Below the pieces are notes generated by a model, which saw only the letters and a list, made by a program, of their open reading frames with translations, was not told where the DNA came from and ran no database searches. Position numbers and translations under genes: made by a program. From NCBI RefSeq assembly GCF_902506575.1, contig NZ_LR732544.1:1606150-1670149 (forward strand): DNA of 64,000 nt. Reading direction: 5' to 3'. Source of the DNA: Streptomyces mexicanus (GTDB taxonomy: Bacteria > Actinomycetota > Actinomycetes > Streptomycetales > Streptomycetaceae). Shown piece after piece: positions 10,226 to 21,769 of this stretch (position 1 is the first letter of the stretch; each line of letters starts with the position of its first letter).

Positions 10226-11068
10226 TCAGGGCGCGGTCAGCGGCGTGTACGCGCCCGGGGCGCGGTCGCGGTAGAACTGCCAGCGGTCGCGTACCAGGCG
10301 CAGCTTGGCCAGGTCCAGGTCGCGCACGACGAGTTCGGGTTCCTTGTCGCCGGCCACCTGGCCGACGAACTGCGCCTCGGGGTCCACGAAGTAGGAGGTG
10401 CCGTAGAAGTCGTTGTCGCCGTACTCCTCGACGCCGACCCGGTTGATGGCGCCGACGAAGTACTCGTTGGCGACGGCCGCCGCCGGCTGCTCCAGCTGCC
10501 ACAGGTAGCCGGACAGGCCGCGGGAGGTGGCCGAGGGGTTGAACACCAGCTCGGCGCCGGCCAGGCCCAGGGCGCGCCAGCCCTCGGGGAAGTGGCGGTC
10601 GTAGCAGATGTAGACGCCGACCTTGCCGACGGCCGTGTCGAAGACGGGCCAGCCGCTGTTGCCGGGGCGGAAGTAGAACTTCTCCCAGAACCCCTTGACC
10701 TGCGGGATGTGGGTCTTGCGGTACTTGCCGAGGTAGGAGCCGTCGGCGTCGATGACGGCGGCGGTGTTGTAGAGGACGCCGGGCTGCTCCTCCTCGTACA
10801 TCGGCAGGATCAGGACGATGCCCAGTTCCCGGGCGAGGTCCTGGAAGCGCCGCACGATGGGCCCTTCGGGGATCCGCTCGGCGTAGTCGTAGAAGGCGGG
10901 GTCCTGCACCTGGCAGAAGTAGGGACCGTAGAACAGCTCCTGGAAGCACAGGATCCGGGCGCCTTGCGCGGCCGCGTCCCGGGCTGCCTGCTCATGGACC
11001 TGGATCATGGATTCCTTGTCGCCGGTCCAGGCGGTCTGGAAGAGGGCGGCGCGGATCACTCGGCTCAT
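10226..11068 (-). CDS. Nitrilase-superfamily beta-ureidopropionase-like amidase
   Basis: A 280-residue carbon-nitrogen hydrolase that would cleave N-carbamoyl-beta-alanine to beta-alanine, CO2 and ammonia. The Glu-Lys-Cys triad is visible in LCFQELFYGPYF (Glu), YRKTHIPQ (Lys) and VYICYDRHFPEGWR (Cys). FNPSATSRGLSGYLW and a second Glu-rich helix also fit the family. I chose the ATG at 11066-11068 because a GGAGGT site lies just upstream; a longer frame adds only low-complexity residues. It is the second enzyme of the ring-opening pathway, between pucR and hydA in transcription order. Confidence 0.92.
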   Translation of the reverse strand: MSRVIRAALFQTAWTGDKESMIQVHEQAARDAAAQGARILCFQELFYGPYFCQVQDPAFYDYAERIPEGPIVRRFQDLARELGIVLILPMYEEEQPGVLYNTAAVIDADGSYLGKYRKTHIPQVKGFWEKFYFRPGNSGWPVFDTAVGKVGVYICYDRHFPEGWRALGLAGAELVFNPSATSRGLSGYLWQLEQPAAAVANEYFVGAINRVGVEEYGDNDFYGTSYFVDPEAQFVGQVAGDKEPELVVRDLDLAKLRLVRDRWQFYRDRAPGAYTPLTAP

Positions 11069-11191
11069 CGGGGACCTCCGCTCGTTCTCGGGTGCGGGGT
11101 GGTGCGTGTCGTGGCGGTGAGCGTAGGGAGCCGGGCGGGCGGCTTTCAGGGGCACGGGGTCACCTCCGCGGGGGGGCGGCGTGCCACGGTG

Positions 11192-12745
11192 TCACGGCTG
11201 CTGCGCGTCGTGCGCGAGCAGGGCGATGTGGACGGAGGCGGCCTGCTCGAAGTCGTCGAGGTCCACCCCGAGGCGGGTCTGTATCGCCTCCAGGCGGCGG
11301 TAGAGCGCCGGGCGGGAGACGTGGTGGAGCTGGGCGGTGCGGGACTTGTTGCGGCCGGTGGCCAGGTAGGTGCGCAGTACGTTCAGCAGCTCGGCGTCGG
11401 CGCCGCCCAGCAACCCGTCCAGCTCGCGCTCGGCGAAGGACTGCACGTGCGGGTCGTCGCGCAGCAGCCGGACCAGGCCGCGCAGGTGGACGTCCTTCAG
11501 GCGGACGACCGCCGGGAGGTCGAGCGCGCGGGCCGAGCCGGCCAGCGCGTCGGCGACGTGCCGGGCCTCGCGCAGCCCGGCGGGCACGTCGTCCCAGGTG
11601 CGCGACCCGGCGGCGGCCACGACCGTGCGCCGCTGTCCGGGCTCGGCGCGCAGCCGGGCCGCGAAGTGCGCGGTGAGCGCGTCGGCGTCCTGGTCGTGGG
11701 CGAGGCTGAGCAGCACGGCGACATGGCCGTCGCCCAGCTGTGCGCCCAGCCCGGGCAGGCCCAGCAGCCGCAGCAGCCGGTCGAGGGCGGCGCTCTCGCC
11801 GCCGGGGACGACCAGCGGCACGAAGGTGCGGCGGCCCACCGGCAGTCCGGCCGCCCGGGCCCGCGGCAGCAGCTGCCGGGCGGGGACGGCACCGCCGGCG
11901 AGGTCGGTCGGCAGGCTCTGCGCGGACTGCTCCTCCCAGGAGCCGGCGGCGCCGCCGAGCAGGCGGTGCAGCACCAGCGCCTCGGCGGCCCGGTCGGCCA
12001 GCAGCCGCCCGGTGGCGGCGTCGCCGCGATACCCGCACAGCACGAGCCGGCCCCACCGCTCCCCGCGTCCGCCCAGCTCGGCGTGGATCCAGCCGTCGCC
12101 CTCGCTGCCCGCCCCCGTGCCCGAACGGCCCGGGCGGTGCCCCCATGCCTGCCGGGCGATGCGCTCCCAGTCGCGCAGCACGTCGTCCACCGCCGAGCGC
12201 TCCCCCGCCGTGGCCAGCACGCGGTGGGCGAGGTTGGTGAGCACGACGGGACAGCCGGCGTGCCGGGCGATCTCGTCCAGCAGCGCCTGCAGCGGGGCAC
12301 CGGCGGTGATCAGCGCGGTGAGCGCGGTGCGGACGGTCTCGGAGAGGCTGACGGAGGCGTACTTGCGCCGCACCAGCCGGGACTGGACCTCCTCGGTCAG
12401 TTCGGCGAAGGGGAACGGCCGGTGCAGGCCCACCAGCGGCAGCCCGCCCCGCTCGGCGGCCCGCCGCATCACCTCCGGCGGCCGGGGGAACGCCCGCCCC
12501 CGGCCCAGGACCACGGCCGCGGCCTCCGCCCGGTGCAGGGGGCGGATGTAGGCGGCCTGCTTGTCCTCGCCCCCGGCGAGCAGCACTCCGGTGGTGAGGC
12601 CCATCTCGCCGCCGCTGAGCATCACACCGACGTCCGCGGCCTCGGCGACGTGCACCCAGCGCACGGGCCGGTCCAGGTGGTCGGCCCCGGCCACCACCTC
12701 GGGCTCCCCGGCGAGCACCCTCTCCAGGGCGAGCACCTGCCGCAC
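11192..12745 (-). CDS. PucR-family transcriptional regulator
   Basis: About 517 residues. The N-terminal PucR domain (VRQVLALERVL...DRPVRWVHVAE) is followed by a central GGDEF-like fold region and a C-terminal PucR helix-turn-helix with RTYLATGRNKSRTAQLHHVSRPALYRRL. Such proteins control purine, pyrimidine or amino-acid catabolic operons in response to a metabolite; here it probably controls its own cluster. The start is uncertain: I took GTG 12743-12745. A better-looking ATG at 12799-12801, preceded by AGGGGG, is in another frame, so a frameshift or a lost N-terminus is possible. Confidence 0.85.
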   Translation of the reverse strand: MRQVLALERVLAGEPEVVAGADHLDRPVRWVHVAEAADVGVMLSGGEMGLTTGVLLAGGEDKQAAYIRPLHRAEAAAVVLGRGRAFPRPPEVMRRAAERGGLPLVGLHRPFPFAELTEEVQSRLVRRKYASVSLSETVRTALTALITAGAPLQALLDEIARHAGCPVVLTNLAHRVLATAGERSAVDDVLRDWERIARQAWGHRPGRSGTGAGSEGDGWIHAELGGRGERWGRLVLCGYRGDAATGRLLADRAAEALVLHRLLGGAAGSWEEQSAQSLPTDLAGGAVPARQLLPRARAAGLPVGRRTFVPLVVPGGESAALDRLLRLLGLPGLGAQLGDGHVAVLLSLAHDQDADALTAHFAARLRAEPGQRRTVVAAAGSRTWDDVPAGLREARHVADALAGSARALDLPAVVRLKDVHLRGLVRLLRDDPHVQSFAERELDGLLGGADAELLNVLRTYLATGRNKSRTAQLHHVSRPALYRRLEAIQTRLGVDLDDFEQAASVHIALLAHDAQQP

Positions 12746-12843
12746 GGACAGGGCGGCCTCGGGCGGGGGCCGGTGAGAGGTCGGTCCGAGGCGGTGGTCA
12801 TGAGCAGCGCCCCCTTGGTCGGCTGATGGTGCCCGCGCGCTCC

Positions 12844-14127
12844 TCAGCTGGCGGCGCGCAGCGCGGGTTCGAGGATCGCGGCGCCCTCCTCGGCCTCCGC
12901 CACGGTCAGTGACAGCGGCGGGGCGATGCGCAGGGCGCTGGTGTCGTGGCCGCCGCCCTTGCCGATGAGCAAGCCGCCCTCGCGGGCCGCCTCCAGCACC
13001 GCCGCGGCGGCCTGCGGGTCGGCCTCGTCGGTGCCCGGCCTGGTCAGCTCCACGCCGATCATCAGGCCACGCCCGCGCACCTCCCGCACGCCGGGCAGCT
13101 GGGCGGCGACGGCCCGCAGCCGCTCGATGAGCAGCCCGCCCACCCGCCGGGCGTTGCCCTGCAGATCGTGTTCGAGCAGGTAGTTCAGGTTCGCCAGGCC
13201 CGCGGCCATGGTGATCTGGGTGCCGCCGAAGGTGGAGATGCTGTTGGCGTCCAGGCAGTTCATGATCTCGGCGCGGGCGACGACGCCGCCGATGGACATG
13301 CCGTTGCCGATGCCCTTGGCGAAGGTGAGGATGTCCGGCGGCCCGCTGCGGGCGTGCGCCTGCCAGCCCCAGAAGTGGTCGCCGGTGCGGCCCCAGCCGG
13401 TCTGCACCTCGTCGCTGATCCACAGGATGCCGTGGTCCTTGAGCACCTCCCGGAAGGCGGCGTACAGGCCGTCGGGCGGGGAGGTGAAGCCGCCGACGCC
13501 CTGGACGGGCTCGGCGATCAGCGCGGCGGGCGGGCGAGTGTGGCCGAGCAGGTCCTTCAGGTCCGCGACGCAGGCCGCGGTGAACTCCGCGTCGCTCAGG
13601 TGCGCGAACGGCCCGCGGGGGCGCACGCCGCCGTGGACGTACAGCGTCTGCAGCGGGGACAGGGAGGTCGGGGACCAGCCGCGGTTGCCGGTGATGCCGA
13701 CAGCGCTGAAGGAGCGGCCGTGGTAGCTGTTGCGCATGGCCAGGATCGTGTTGCTGCGGCGGTACGTCGTGGCCAGCAGCAGCGCGGTGTCGTTCGCCTC
13801 GGTGCCGGAGGTGGTGAAGAACACCCGCGCGTCCGGGATGCCGCTCAACTGGGCGATCCGCTCGGCCAGTTCGACCATCGGCCGGTTGAGGTAGAGGGTG
13901 GAGGAGTGGATGATCCGCCCGGCCTGCTCGCTGACCGCCTTGGTGACCTCGGGCAGTGCGTGCGCGGTCAGGGTGGTCAGGATGCCGCCGAAGAAGTCCA
14001 GGTAGCGCCGGCCGTCGGCGCCCCAGACATGGCGGCCCTCACCGTGGGTGATCTCCAGCGGGTCCTCGTAGTAGAGCGCGAGCCAGTCGGGCAGGACGGC
14101 GCGGTGCCGGTCGTACAGATCGTTCAC
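12844..14127 (-). CDS. Class III PLP aminotransferase (beta-alanine or GABA type)
   Basis: A 427-residue class III aminotransferase. The cofactor lysine is in DILTFAKGIGNGMSIG, with the upstream Asp in WISDEVQTGWGRTG; FFTTSGTEANDTA binds the phosphate. It is closest in look to alanine-glyoxylate or beta-alanine-pyruvate aminotransferases. In this operon its likely job is to turn beta-alanine (from uracil) or 3-aminoisobutyrate (from thymine) into the semialdehyde. It is the first gene of the leftward operon; the 172 bases upstream of its ATG (14128-14299) should hold the operon promoter, but no clear consensus stands out. pucR follows after 98 bases. Confidence 0.9.
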   Translation of the reverse strand: MNDLYDRHRAVLPDWLALYYEDPLEITHGEGRHVWGADGRRYLDFFGGILTTLTAHALPEVTKAVSEQAGRIIHSSTLYLNRPMVELAERIAQLSGIPDARVFFTTSGTEANDTALLLATTYRRSNTILAMRNSYHGRSFSAVGITGNRGWSPTSLSPLQTLYVHGGVRPRGPFAHLSDAEFTAACVADLKDLLGHTRPPAALIAEPVQGVGGFTSPPDGLYAAFREVLKDHGILWISDEVQTGWGRTGDHFWGWQAHARSGPPDILTFAKGIGNGMSIGGVVARAEIMNCLDANSISTFGGTQITMAAGLANLNYLLEHDLQGNARRVGGLLIERLRAVAAQLPGVREVRGRGLMIGVELTRPGTDEADPQAAAAVLEAAREGGLLIGKGGGHDTSALRIAPPLSLTVAEAEEGAAILEPALRAAS

Positions 14128-14299
14128 CAGCTGCTCCTTCGGCGTACGTCAGAGCCGTCTCCTCTACGCCCGTAGAACAGGCCTAGAGGCACGAACGTAA
14201 GCCTCCCGGGCGGGCTTGCCAAGACCATCGTCGTGAACCCGCTGAGTCGATCGTGTTTCGCACTCCGTTGGGCGAGCGCCGAAGGCTGTCGGCCGCGCC

Positions 14300-14551
14300 T
14301 CACACCTCCGCGGGCGCGCAGCGCCCCACCAGCTCGTCCATGGACAGGCCGAGGGCCCGGGCCAGGGCGGCGACGGTGAAGAACGCCGGGGTCGGGGCGC
14401 GACCCGTCTCGATCTTGCGCAGGGTCTCGGCGGAGATGCCGGCGCTCGCCGCGATCTCCGTCATGCTGCGCTCGCCGCGCGCCTCGCGCAGCAGCCGCCC
14501 GAGCCGCTCGCCGCGCTCGCGCTCTTCCGGGGTGAGGGGGTTGCGTACCAC
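14300..14551 (-). CDS. Small XRE-type DNA-binding regulator
   Basis: Encodes 83 residues that are almost entirely a Cro/C1 helix-turn-helix (SMTEIAASAGISAETLRKIETGRAPTPAFFTVAALARAL). The start is GTG 14549-14551. A TAGACT box on the minus strand ends 7 bases before the start, so the transcript may be leaderless. It has no sensing domain. It is transcribed away from the ClpC-like gene across a 338-base space that contains a palindromic site, so it may repress itself and perhaps the chaperone gene. Confidence 0.88.
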   Translation of the reverse strand: MVRNPLTPEERERGERLGRLLREARGERSMTEIAASAGISAETLRKIETGRAPTPAFFTVAALARALGLSMDELVGRCAPAEV

Positions 14552-14889
14552 GCCCGCCAGTCTACCGGCAGACCGTTATTCTCGTACCGGTACAGTTATT
14601 GGCATCGTGGAGCCGAGGGGCCGGCGCCCCGGTCGATGCGCGGTGCGAGGCCGGCCGGGTCCTCCCCGGCGGCGGCCGGACCCCGCGGACGGACGACGGC
14701 TCGCGGGGAACACACAGGGGTGCGGGGCGGCGGACGACCGCTTGCGGAGCGGCGTCCGCCGGGCGGCCCGAGGTCCCCGGCCCGCAGGCGCCCGGGGTGC
14801 CCGCAGCAGCCGTACGTGTCATCGTTGCATGAGCGCAGCTCACCCGGTTACCCGTCGGGAGCCAGTCGTCAGCGAAGGAACGGAACACG
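14552..14889. promoter_or_regulatory. Divergent regulatory region with palindromic candidate operator
   Basis: This 338-base space separates the XRE regulator from the ClpC-like gene. Next to the XRE start lies a 10-bp palindrome GTACCGGTAC (14584-14593), flanked by direct copies of GTTATT at 14575-14580 and 14595-14600. This AT-richer block contrasts with the GC-rich surroundings and is a plausible operator for the XRE protein. No HspR (HAIR) or CIRCE-type heat-shock site was seen. The ClpC-like gene's AAGGAA site is at about 14875-14880. Confidence 0.4.
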
Positions 14890-17436
<2,547 letters not shown>

Positions 17437-17449
17437 CAGTCCGTCCAAT

Positions 17450-17491
17450 ACACCGTGCCCGCCTCCCTCGCGTGGGAGGCGGGCACGGTGT
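17450..17491. terminator. Strong bidirectional hairpin terminator
   Basis: A perfect 18-bp stem (17450-17467 with 17474-17491) closes a 6-base loop. It sits between the stop of the ClpC-like gene (17436) and the stop of the convergent gamma-glutamyltransferase gene (17515), so it can end both transcripts. No U-tract follows, as is usual in Streptomyces. Confidence 0.9.
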
Positions 17492-17514
17492 CGTTCGTCG
17501 TGCGGCGCGCTCGC

Positions 17515-19326
17515 TCAGCGCGAGGGGCGGACCACCATCGCCGAGCCGCCGCCGCGCCGTACCTTCTCGGCGGCCGCCAGCCAGCGGCCGTCGGGCAGGC
17601 GCTGCACACCGGTCGCGGCGCCGATCTCCGGGTTGAGCTTGAAGGAGTGCCCGATCGCCTCCAGCTGCTTCCTCAACGGGCTGTCGTAGAGGGCGGGTTC
17701 GAGTTCGGTCTGGGCCGCGTTGCGCTGGCTGGCGCGGGGCGCGGCGATCGCGTCGACCAGCGGCAGGTGCCGGTCGAGGAACCCGGTCAGGGTCTGCAGC
17801 ACGGTGGTGATGATGGTCGCGCCGCCGGGCGAACCCACCGCCACCACGGGCCGGTTGTGGGCGTCCAGCACGATCGTCGGGGAGATCGACGAACGAGGCC
17901 GCTTGCCCGGGCCGGGCAGGTTCGGGTCGTGCACGGCCGGGTTGGCCGGGGCGAAGGAGAAGTCCGTCAGCTCGTTGTTGAGCAGGAAGCCGCGGCCGGG
18001 GACGGTGATGCCGCTGCCGCCGGTCTGCTCGATGGTCAGGGTGTAGGCGACGACGTTGCCCCAGCGGTCGGCGACCGTCAGATGGGTGGTGTTCTCGCCC
18101 TCGTACGTGGTCGGTGCGGCCGTGCCGCCCGTGGCGCAGGCGGCGGGGTGGCGCGGGTCGCCGGGCGCGACCGGGCTGGTGAGTACCGCGTCGTCCTTGA
18201 TCAGGCAGGCCCGGGAGTCCGCGAACTTCTGCGACAGCAGTTCCTTCGTCGGCACGTCCTCGAAGGCCGGATCGCCGACCCAGCGGCCGCGGTCGGCGAA
18301 GGCGATGCGGCTGGCCTCGATGAAGTGGTGCAGGTACTGCACCTCGCTCGCCTTCGACAGGTCGGTCTTCTCCAGGATGTTCAGCGCCTCGCCGACGGTG
18401 GTGCCGCCGGAGGAGGAGGGCGCTATGGAGTACACGTTCAGGCCGCGGTAGGCGGTCCTCGTGGGCGCCTGGAGCTTGGCCCGGTAGGCCGCGAGGTCCT
18501 TCTCGGACAGCTCGCCGGGGCGGGCCTTCCAGCCGGAGGCGGGATCGACGGGCGGGTGGTCGACCGTCTTGACGATCTCCCGGCCCAGTTCGCCGTGGTA
18601 GATCGCGCCGACGCCCTCGCGGGCCAGCTCCTGGTAGGTGCGGGCCAGATCGGGGTTCTTGAACGTCGAGCCGACGGCGGGCAGCTGCCCGTGGGGCAGG
18701 AACAGCTTGGCGGTGTCCGGGAAGTACCGGAAGCGGGTCTCGTTGGCGGCGGTCTGCGAGCGGAAGGTGTCGTCGACGGTGAACCCGTCGCGGGCCAGCC
18801 GCTCGGCGGGCCGCAGGACCGTGCCGAGGCGCTGGGTACCCCACTCGTCCAGGGCCTTCTGCCAGGTGGCGGGGGTGCCCGGGGTGCCCACGCTCAGGCC
18901 GCTGCTGACCGCGTCGTCGAAGGACAGCGGCTTGCCGTTCTCCATGAAGAGGTTCCGGTCTGCGGTCAGCGGCGCCGTCTCGCGGCCGTCGATGGTGTGG
19001 ACGGTGCGGGTACGGGCGTCGTAGTACACGAAGTAGCCGCCTCCGCCGACACCGGCCGAGTACGGCTCGGTGACGCCGAGCGCGGCGGCGGTGGCGACGG
19101 CCGCGTCCACGGCGTTGCCGCCCTTCCGCAGCACCTCGATGCCGGCCGCGGTGGCGTCGGCGTCGACGCTGGAGACCGCGCCGCCGTAGCCGACGGCCAC
19201 GGGAGTCTTCGGGGCCGGTCCGGGTCTGCCGCCGGCCTGCGCGGCCGGTGGCGCCGCGGCCCCCACCGACACCACGGCGGCCGAGACCGCGAGTACCGCC
19301 AGTTTCCGTGCGACAGGGCGACGCAT
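17515..19326 (-). CDS. ggt: Secreted gamma-glutamyltransferase
   Basis: A 603-residue Ntn hydrolase that cleaves or transfers the gamma-glutamyl group of glutathione and related peptides. An N-terminal signal peptide (MRMRRP-type charged start, hydrophobic core, cleavage near AAQA) sends it out of the cell. The self-processing site is at ENTTHLTV, whose first Thr becomes the nucleophile of the small subunit. GSPGGATIITTVLQ forms the oxyanion and substrate loop. I chose ATG 19324-19326, which has GGAGG 5 bases upstream, rather than a GTG two codons earlier. It stands alone and ends at the shared terminator. Confidence 0.95.
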   Translation of the reverse strand: MRRPVARKLAVLAVSAAVVSVGAAAPPAAQAGGRPGPAPKTPVAVGYGGAVSSVDADATAAGIEVLRKGGNAVDAAVATAAALGVTEPYSAGVGGGGYFVYYDARTRTVHTIDGRETAPLTADRNLFMENGKPLSFDDAVSSGLSVGTPGTPATWQKALDEWGTQRLGTVLRPAERLARDGFTVDDTFRSQTAANETRFRYFPDTAKLFLPHGQLPAVGSTFKNPDLARTYQELAREGVGAIYHGELGREIVKTVDHPPVDPASGWKARPGELSEKDLAAYRAKLQAPTRTAYRGLNVYSIAPSSSGGTTVGEALNILEKTDLSKASEVQYLHHFIEASRIAFADRGRWVGDPAFEDVPTKELLSQKFADSRACLIKDDAVLTSPVAPGDPRHPAACATGGTAAPTTYEGENTTHLTVADRWGNVVAYTLTIEQTGGSGITVPGRGFLLNNELTDFSFAPANPAVHDPNLPGPGKRPRSSISPTIVLDAHNRPVVAVGSPGGATIITTVLQTLTGFLDRHLPLVDAIAAPRASQRNAAQTELEPALYDSPLRKQLEAIGHSFKLNPEIGAATGVQRLPDGRWLAAAEKVRRGGGSAMVVRPSR

Positions 19327-19475
19327 CCGCACCTCCGGTCGTGTCTGCTCGGTCGGCTGACCGTCCGCGCAGCTTAATTCATTGCCATGGTCCCGTCAGG
19401 AGCACCGCGAACGCGTCCGAACGGGTGACACATCGATCGAACGCCCGTGCGCACGGCGGGTCGTTGCGGAACAGC

Positions 19476-19481
19476 TAGCAT
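19476..19481 (+). promoter_or_regulatory. Candidate -10 box for a leaderless transcript
   Basis: TAGCAT ends eight bases before the ATG at 19490. This spacing places the transcription start on the start codon, and there is no Shine-Dalgarno, which fits a leaderless mRNA of the kind common in Streptomyces. No good -35 was seen. Confidence 0.4.
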
Positions 19482-19489
19482 GCGCGGCC

Positions 19490-20257
19490 ATGAACGACGA
19501 CGTGCGCAACATCGTCCTGGGCGTGATAGCCGCCGGCATCAGCGCCGCGCTCGGCTGGCTGGCCCGCACCTTCCTGTGGCGGCGCGGACTGCGGCGCAAG
19601 CAGGCGTTCTTCGGGCTGCCGGAGAACTCCGAGTCGCTGCTGGTGGTGAACCGGGACGCGGGCAGCCCGGACCTGGCCGTGCACCGGCACGACGTGTTCG
19701 CCCTGCTCGAACTGTCCGCGCTCATCAAGGACTGCGGGGCGAACGTCCAAGTCGTCACCCAGGACGCGGCCCAGCAGGGCTTCGGTGAACGCACCGAGTT
19801 CTGCGTGGGCGGCCCCGGGTCCAACCGGCGGATGCTCGCCCACCTGTCGGTGCTGCTGCCGGGCGTCCGGATCACCCTCGACGCCGAACCCGTCGCGGAA
19901 CGGGGCACCTTCCACATCGGCGGTGAGCACTACCGGATGGAGCCCGGCGTCACCGAGTACGTCCTGCTGGCCCGCGTCACCACCGGCGAGTCGCGGCCGG
20001 TGTTCCTCTTCTGCGGCCAGCGGGCGATCACCAACCAGGCCGCCACCCGCTATCTCGCCCGCCACCACGAGCAGCTGGCCCGCCGCTACGGCAACGGCTC
20101 GTTCGTACTGCTGCTGAAGGTGGTCAACTCCCAGGCGTACGGCCCGGACGTGGTCGAACTCGTCGCGGACGTCACCCGCGCGGCCCGCACGCCGCTGCCG
20201 GAGCCGGCTTCCCCGGGTGACACGGAACCGAGCGCAACCCGCCCGGCGCGCAGCTGA
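19490..20257 (+). CDS. Membrane-anchored hypothetical protein
   Basis: Encodes 255 residues. Residues 8-26 form one N-terminal transmembrane segment (IVLGVIAAGISAALGWLA), followed by a basic patch and a soluble, probably cytoplasmic domain. That domain carries ESLLVVNRDAGSPDLAV, a region like a Rossmann or nucleotide-binding fold (FALLELSALIKDCGANVQVV) and a C-terminal part with RPVFLFCGQRAITNQAATRYLA. I recognise it only as a conserved streptomycete protein without known role. The tail is Pro/Ser-rich. Two GC hairpins follow the stop. Confidence 0.75.
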   Translation: MNDDVRNIVLGVIAAGISAALGWLARTFLWRRGLRRKQAFFGLPENSESLLVVNRDAGSPDLAVHRHDVFALLELSALIKDCGANVQVVTQDAAQQGFGERTEFCVGGPGSNRRMLAHLSVLLPGVRITLDAEPVAERGTFHIGGEHYRMEPGVTEYVLLARVTTGESRPVFLFCGQRAITNQAATRYLARHHEQLARRYGNGSFVLLLKVVNSQAYGPDVVELVADVTRAARTPLPEPASPGDTEPSATRPARS

Positions 20258-20277
20258 CCTTCTCCTCGGCCGCGAAA

Positions 20278-20338
20278 GGACCCGTCGCACGGGTCCGTCC
20301 CGCCGCGCAAGCAGTGATCTCCGGCCGGCGCCGGCCGG
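20278..20338 (+). terminator. Hairpins downstream of the membrane-protein gene
   Basis: A perfect 8-bp stem with a 3-base loop (20278-20285 with 20289-20296) is followed by an 18-base self-complementary CCGGCC block at 20321-20338. Both lie in the 207-base space between convergent genes, so either could serve as a terminator for one or both. Confidence 0.55.
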
Positions 20339-20464
20339 GTATGGCTCTGTGGACCGCTGCCCCCTGCCGCGGTCGCGAACGCCCCATCGTAGTCGAGGGC
20401 GTGATCGGGTGACACCGCCGGGCGGCACCTCGGGCCCCGCAGCGCCGCCCGCCCGGCCGGCGAC

Positions 20465-20905
20465 TCAGCTCTCCGCGATCTCCGCGTACAGCTGGGACAG
20501 TTCCGGCACGCCGCTCTCCGCCCAGGCGTGGCCGGCGCTCACCACGTCGATCTCGCGTCCGGAGGCCAGGCGGACCACCGGCCGGCCGCCCGGCAGGATC
20601 TCCCAGCCCGCCCCGGGGACGGTGCGCACGACGATGGTGCCGAGATACAGCCCGGCGTCGTTGCCGAGCCAGGGCAGCAGGTCCTCCTCGTCGCGCCAGC
20701 GCGGCGGCAACTGGTCGAGCGCCTCCAGGGAGGCGGCGGAGTCGTCGAGGCGGACGCCCGCCCGGGCCGCCTGCGAGCGCAGCAACGCGCACTCGGAGAA
20801 CAGATCGGCCGTCGCGGCCGGGTCGTCCTCGCCCTCGAAGACCGCCGCGCCCCCGCCGGCGCCGCCCCGCCTCTTGCGCCACCTGCCCAGGATGGGGATG
20901 TCCAT
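20465..20905 (-). CDS. DUF6278-like hypothetical protein
   Basis: Encodes 146 residues and begins MDIPILGRWRKRRGG, then ADLFSECALLRSQAARAG, SLEALDQLPPRW and LGNDAGLYLGTIVVRTVPGAGW. From memory the layout matches streptomycete proteins assigned to DUF6278; the function is unknown. No membrane segment or signal peptide is visible. It lies 18 bases downstream of exonuclease III on the same strand and is probably co-transcribed with it. Confidence 0.75.
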   Translation of the reverse strand: MDIPILGRWRKRRGGAGGGAAVFEGEDDPAATADLFSECALLRSQAARAGVRLDDSAASLEALDQLPPRWRDEEDLLPWLGNDAGLYLGTIVVRTVPGAGWEILPGGRPVVRLASGREIDVVSAGHAWAESGVPELSQLYAEIAES

Positions 20906-20923
20906 GGGCCCAGCGTGACAGTC

Positions 20924-21703
20924 CTAGACGTCCAGGTCGACCACCACGGGCGCGTGGTCCGAGGCGCCCTTGCCCTTGCGCTCCTCGCGGTCGACGTAGG
21001 CGTCGGTGACCGCCTTGGCGAAGGGCTCGTTGCCGTACACCAGGTCGATGCGCATGCCGCGGTTCTTGGGGAAGCACAGCTGGCGGTAGTCCCAGTAGGT
21101 GAACGGCCGGTCGTACTTCAGGGGCCGCGGGACGACGTCCGACAGGCCGGCCTCGCGCAGGGAGGACAGCGCTGCCCGCTCGGCGGGCGTGACGTGGGTG
21201 GCGCCCTCGAAGGCCGCCGGGTCGTAGACGTCCTCGTCGGTCGGCGCGACGTTGTAGTCGCCGAGGACGGCGAACGGGCGGCTGCCGCCGGCGTCGCCCG
21301 CCACCGCGGCCTTCAGCGCCTCGAACCACTGCAGCTTGTACGCGTAGTGCGGGTGCTCCACCTCGCGCCCGTTGGGCACGTACACCGACCACACGCGCAC
21401 CGGGCCGCAGGTGGCGGAGATGGCCCGCGGCTCGACCACGCCGTCGAAGCCGGGGTCGCCGGGCAGGCCCTTGACCACGTCCTGAAGTCCGACGCGGGAG
21501 AGCACCGCCACGCCGTTCCACCGGCCGGTGGCGTGCACCGCCGCCTCGTAGCCCGCCGCGCGCAGCTCGTCGAAGGGGAACTGCTCCTCGGCGACCTTGG
21601 CCTCCTGCAGGCACAGCACGTCGGGCCCGCTGCTCTCCAGCCAGGCCAGCAGCCTCGGCAGGCGGGCGGTGATCGAGTTCACGTTCCAGGTCGCGATGCG
21701 CAT
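20924..21703 (-). CDS. xthA: Exodeoxyribonuclease III
   Basis: A 259-residue AP endonuclease/3' exonuclease for base-excision repair. It starts MRIATWNVNSI, then LCLQEAKV (metal Glu), YVPNG, LGDYNVAP (catalytic Asp-Asn), YWDYR and the C-terminal GASDHAPVVVDLDV (Asp-His pair). The length and motif order match ExoIII. It is the upstream member of a two-gene unit with the DUF6278-like gene. Confidence 0.95.
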   Translation of the reverse strand: MRIATWNVNSITARLPRLLAWLESSGPDVLCLQEAKVAEEQFPFDELRAAGYEAAVHATGRWNGVAVLSRVGLQDVVKGLPGDPGFDGVVEPRAISATCGPVRVWSVYVPNGREVEHPHYAYKLQWFEALKAAVAGDAGGSRPFAVLGDYNVAPTDEDVYDPAAFEGATHVTPAERAALSSLREAGLSDVVPRPLKYDRPFTYWDYRQLCFPKNRGMRIDLVYGNEPFAKAVTDAYVDREERKGKGASDHAPVVVDLDV

Positions 21704-21769
21704 GTCTCACAACCTACCGGGCGGGACCGACAACGCGGCCCGCCCGGTACGCGGCCCCCTCGCCCGCGG

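Noticed and set aside
14128..14299. Short hairpin-like sequences upstream of the aminotransferase gene
   Set aside because: The arms are only 5-6 bases and imperfect, so they are not called.
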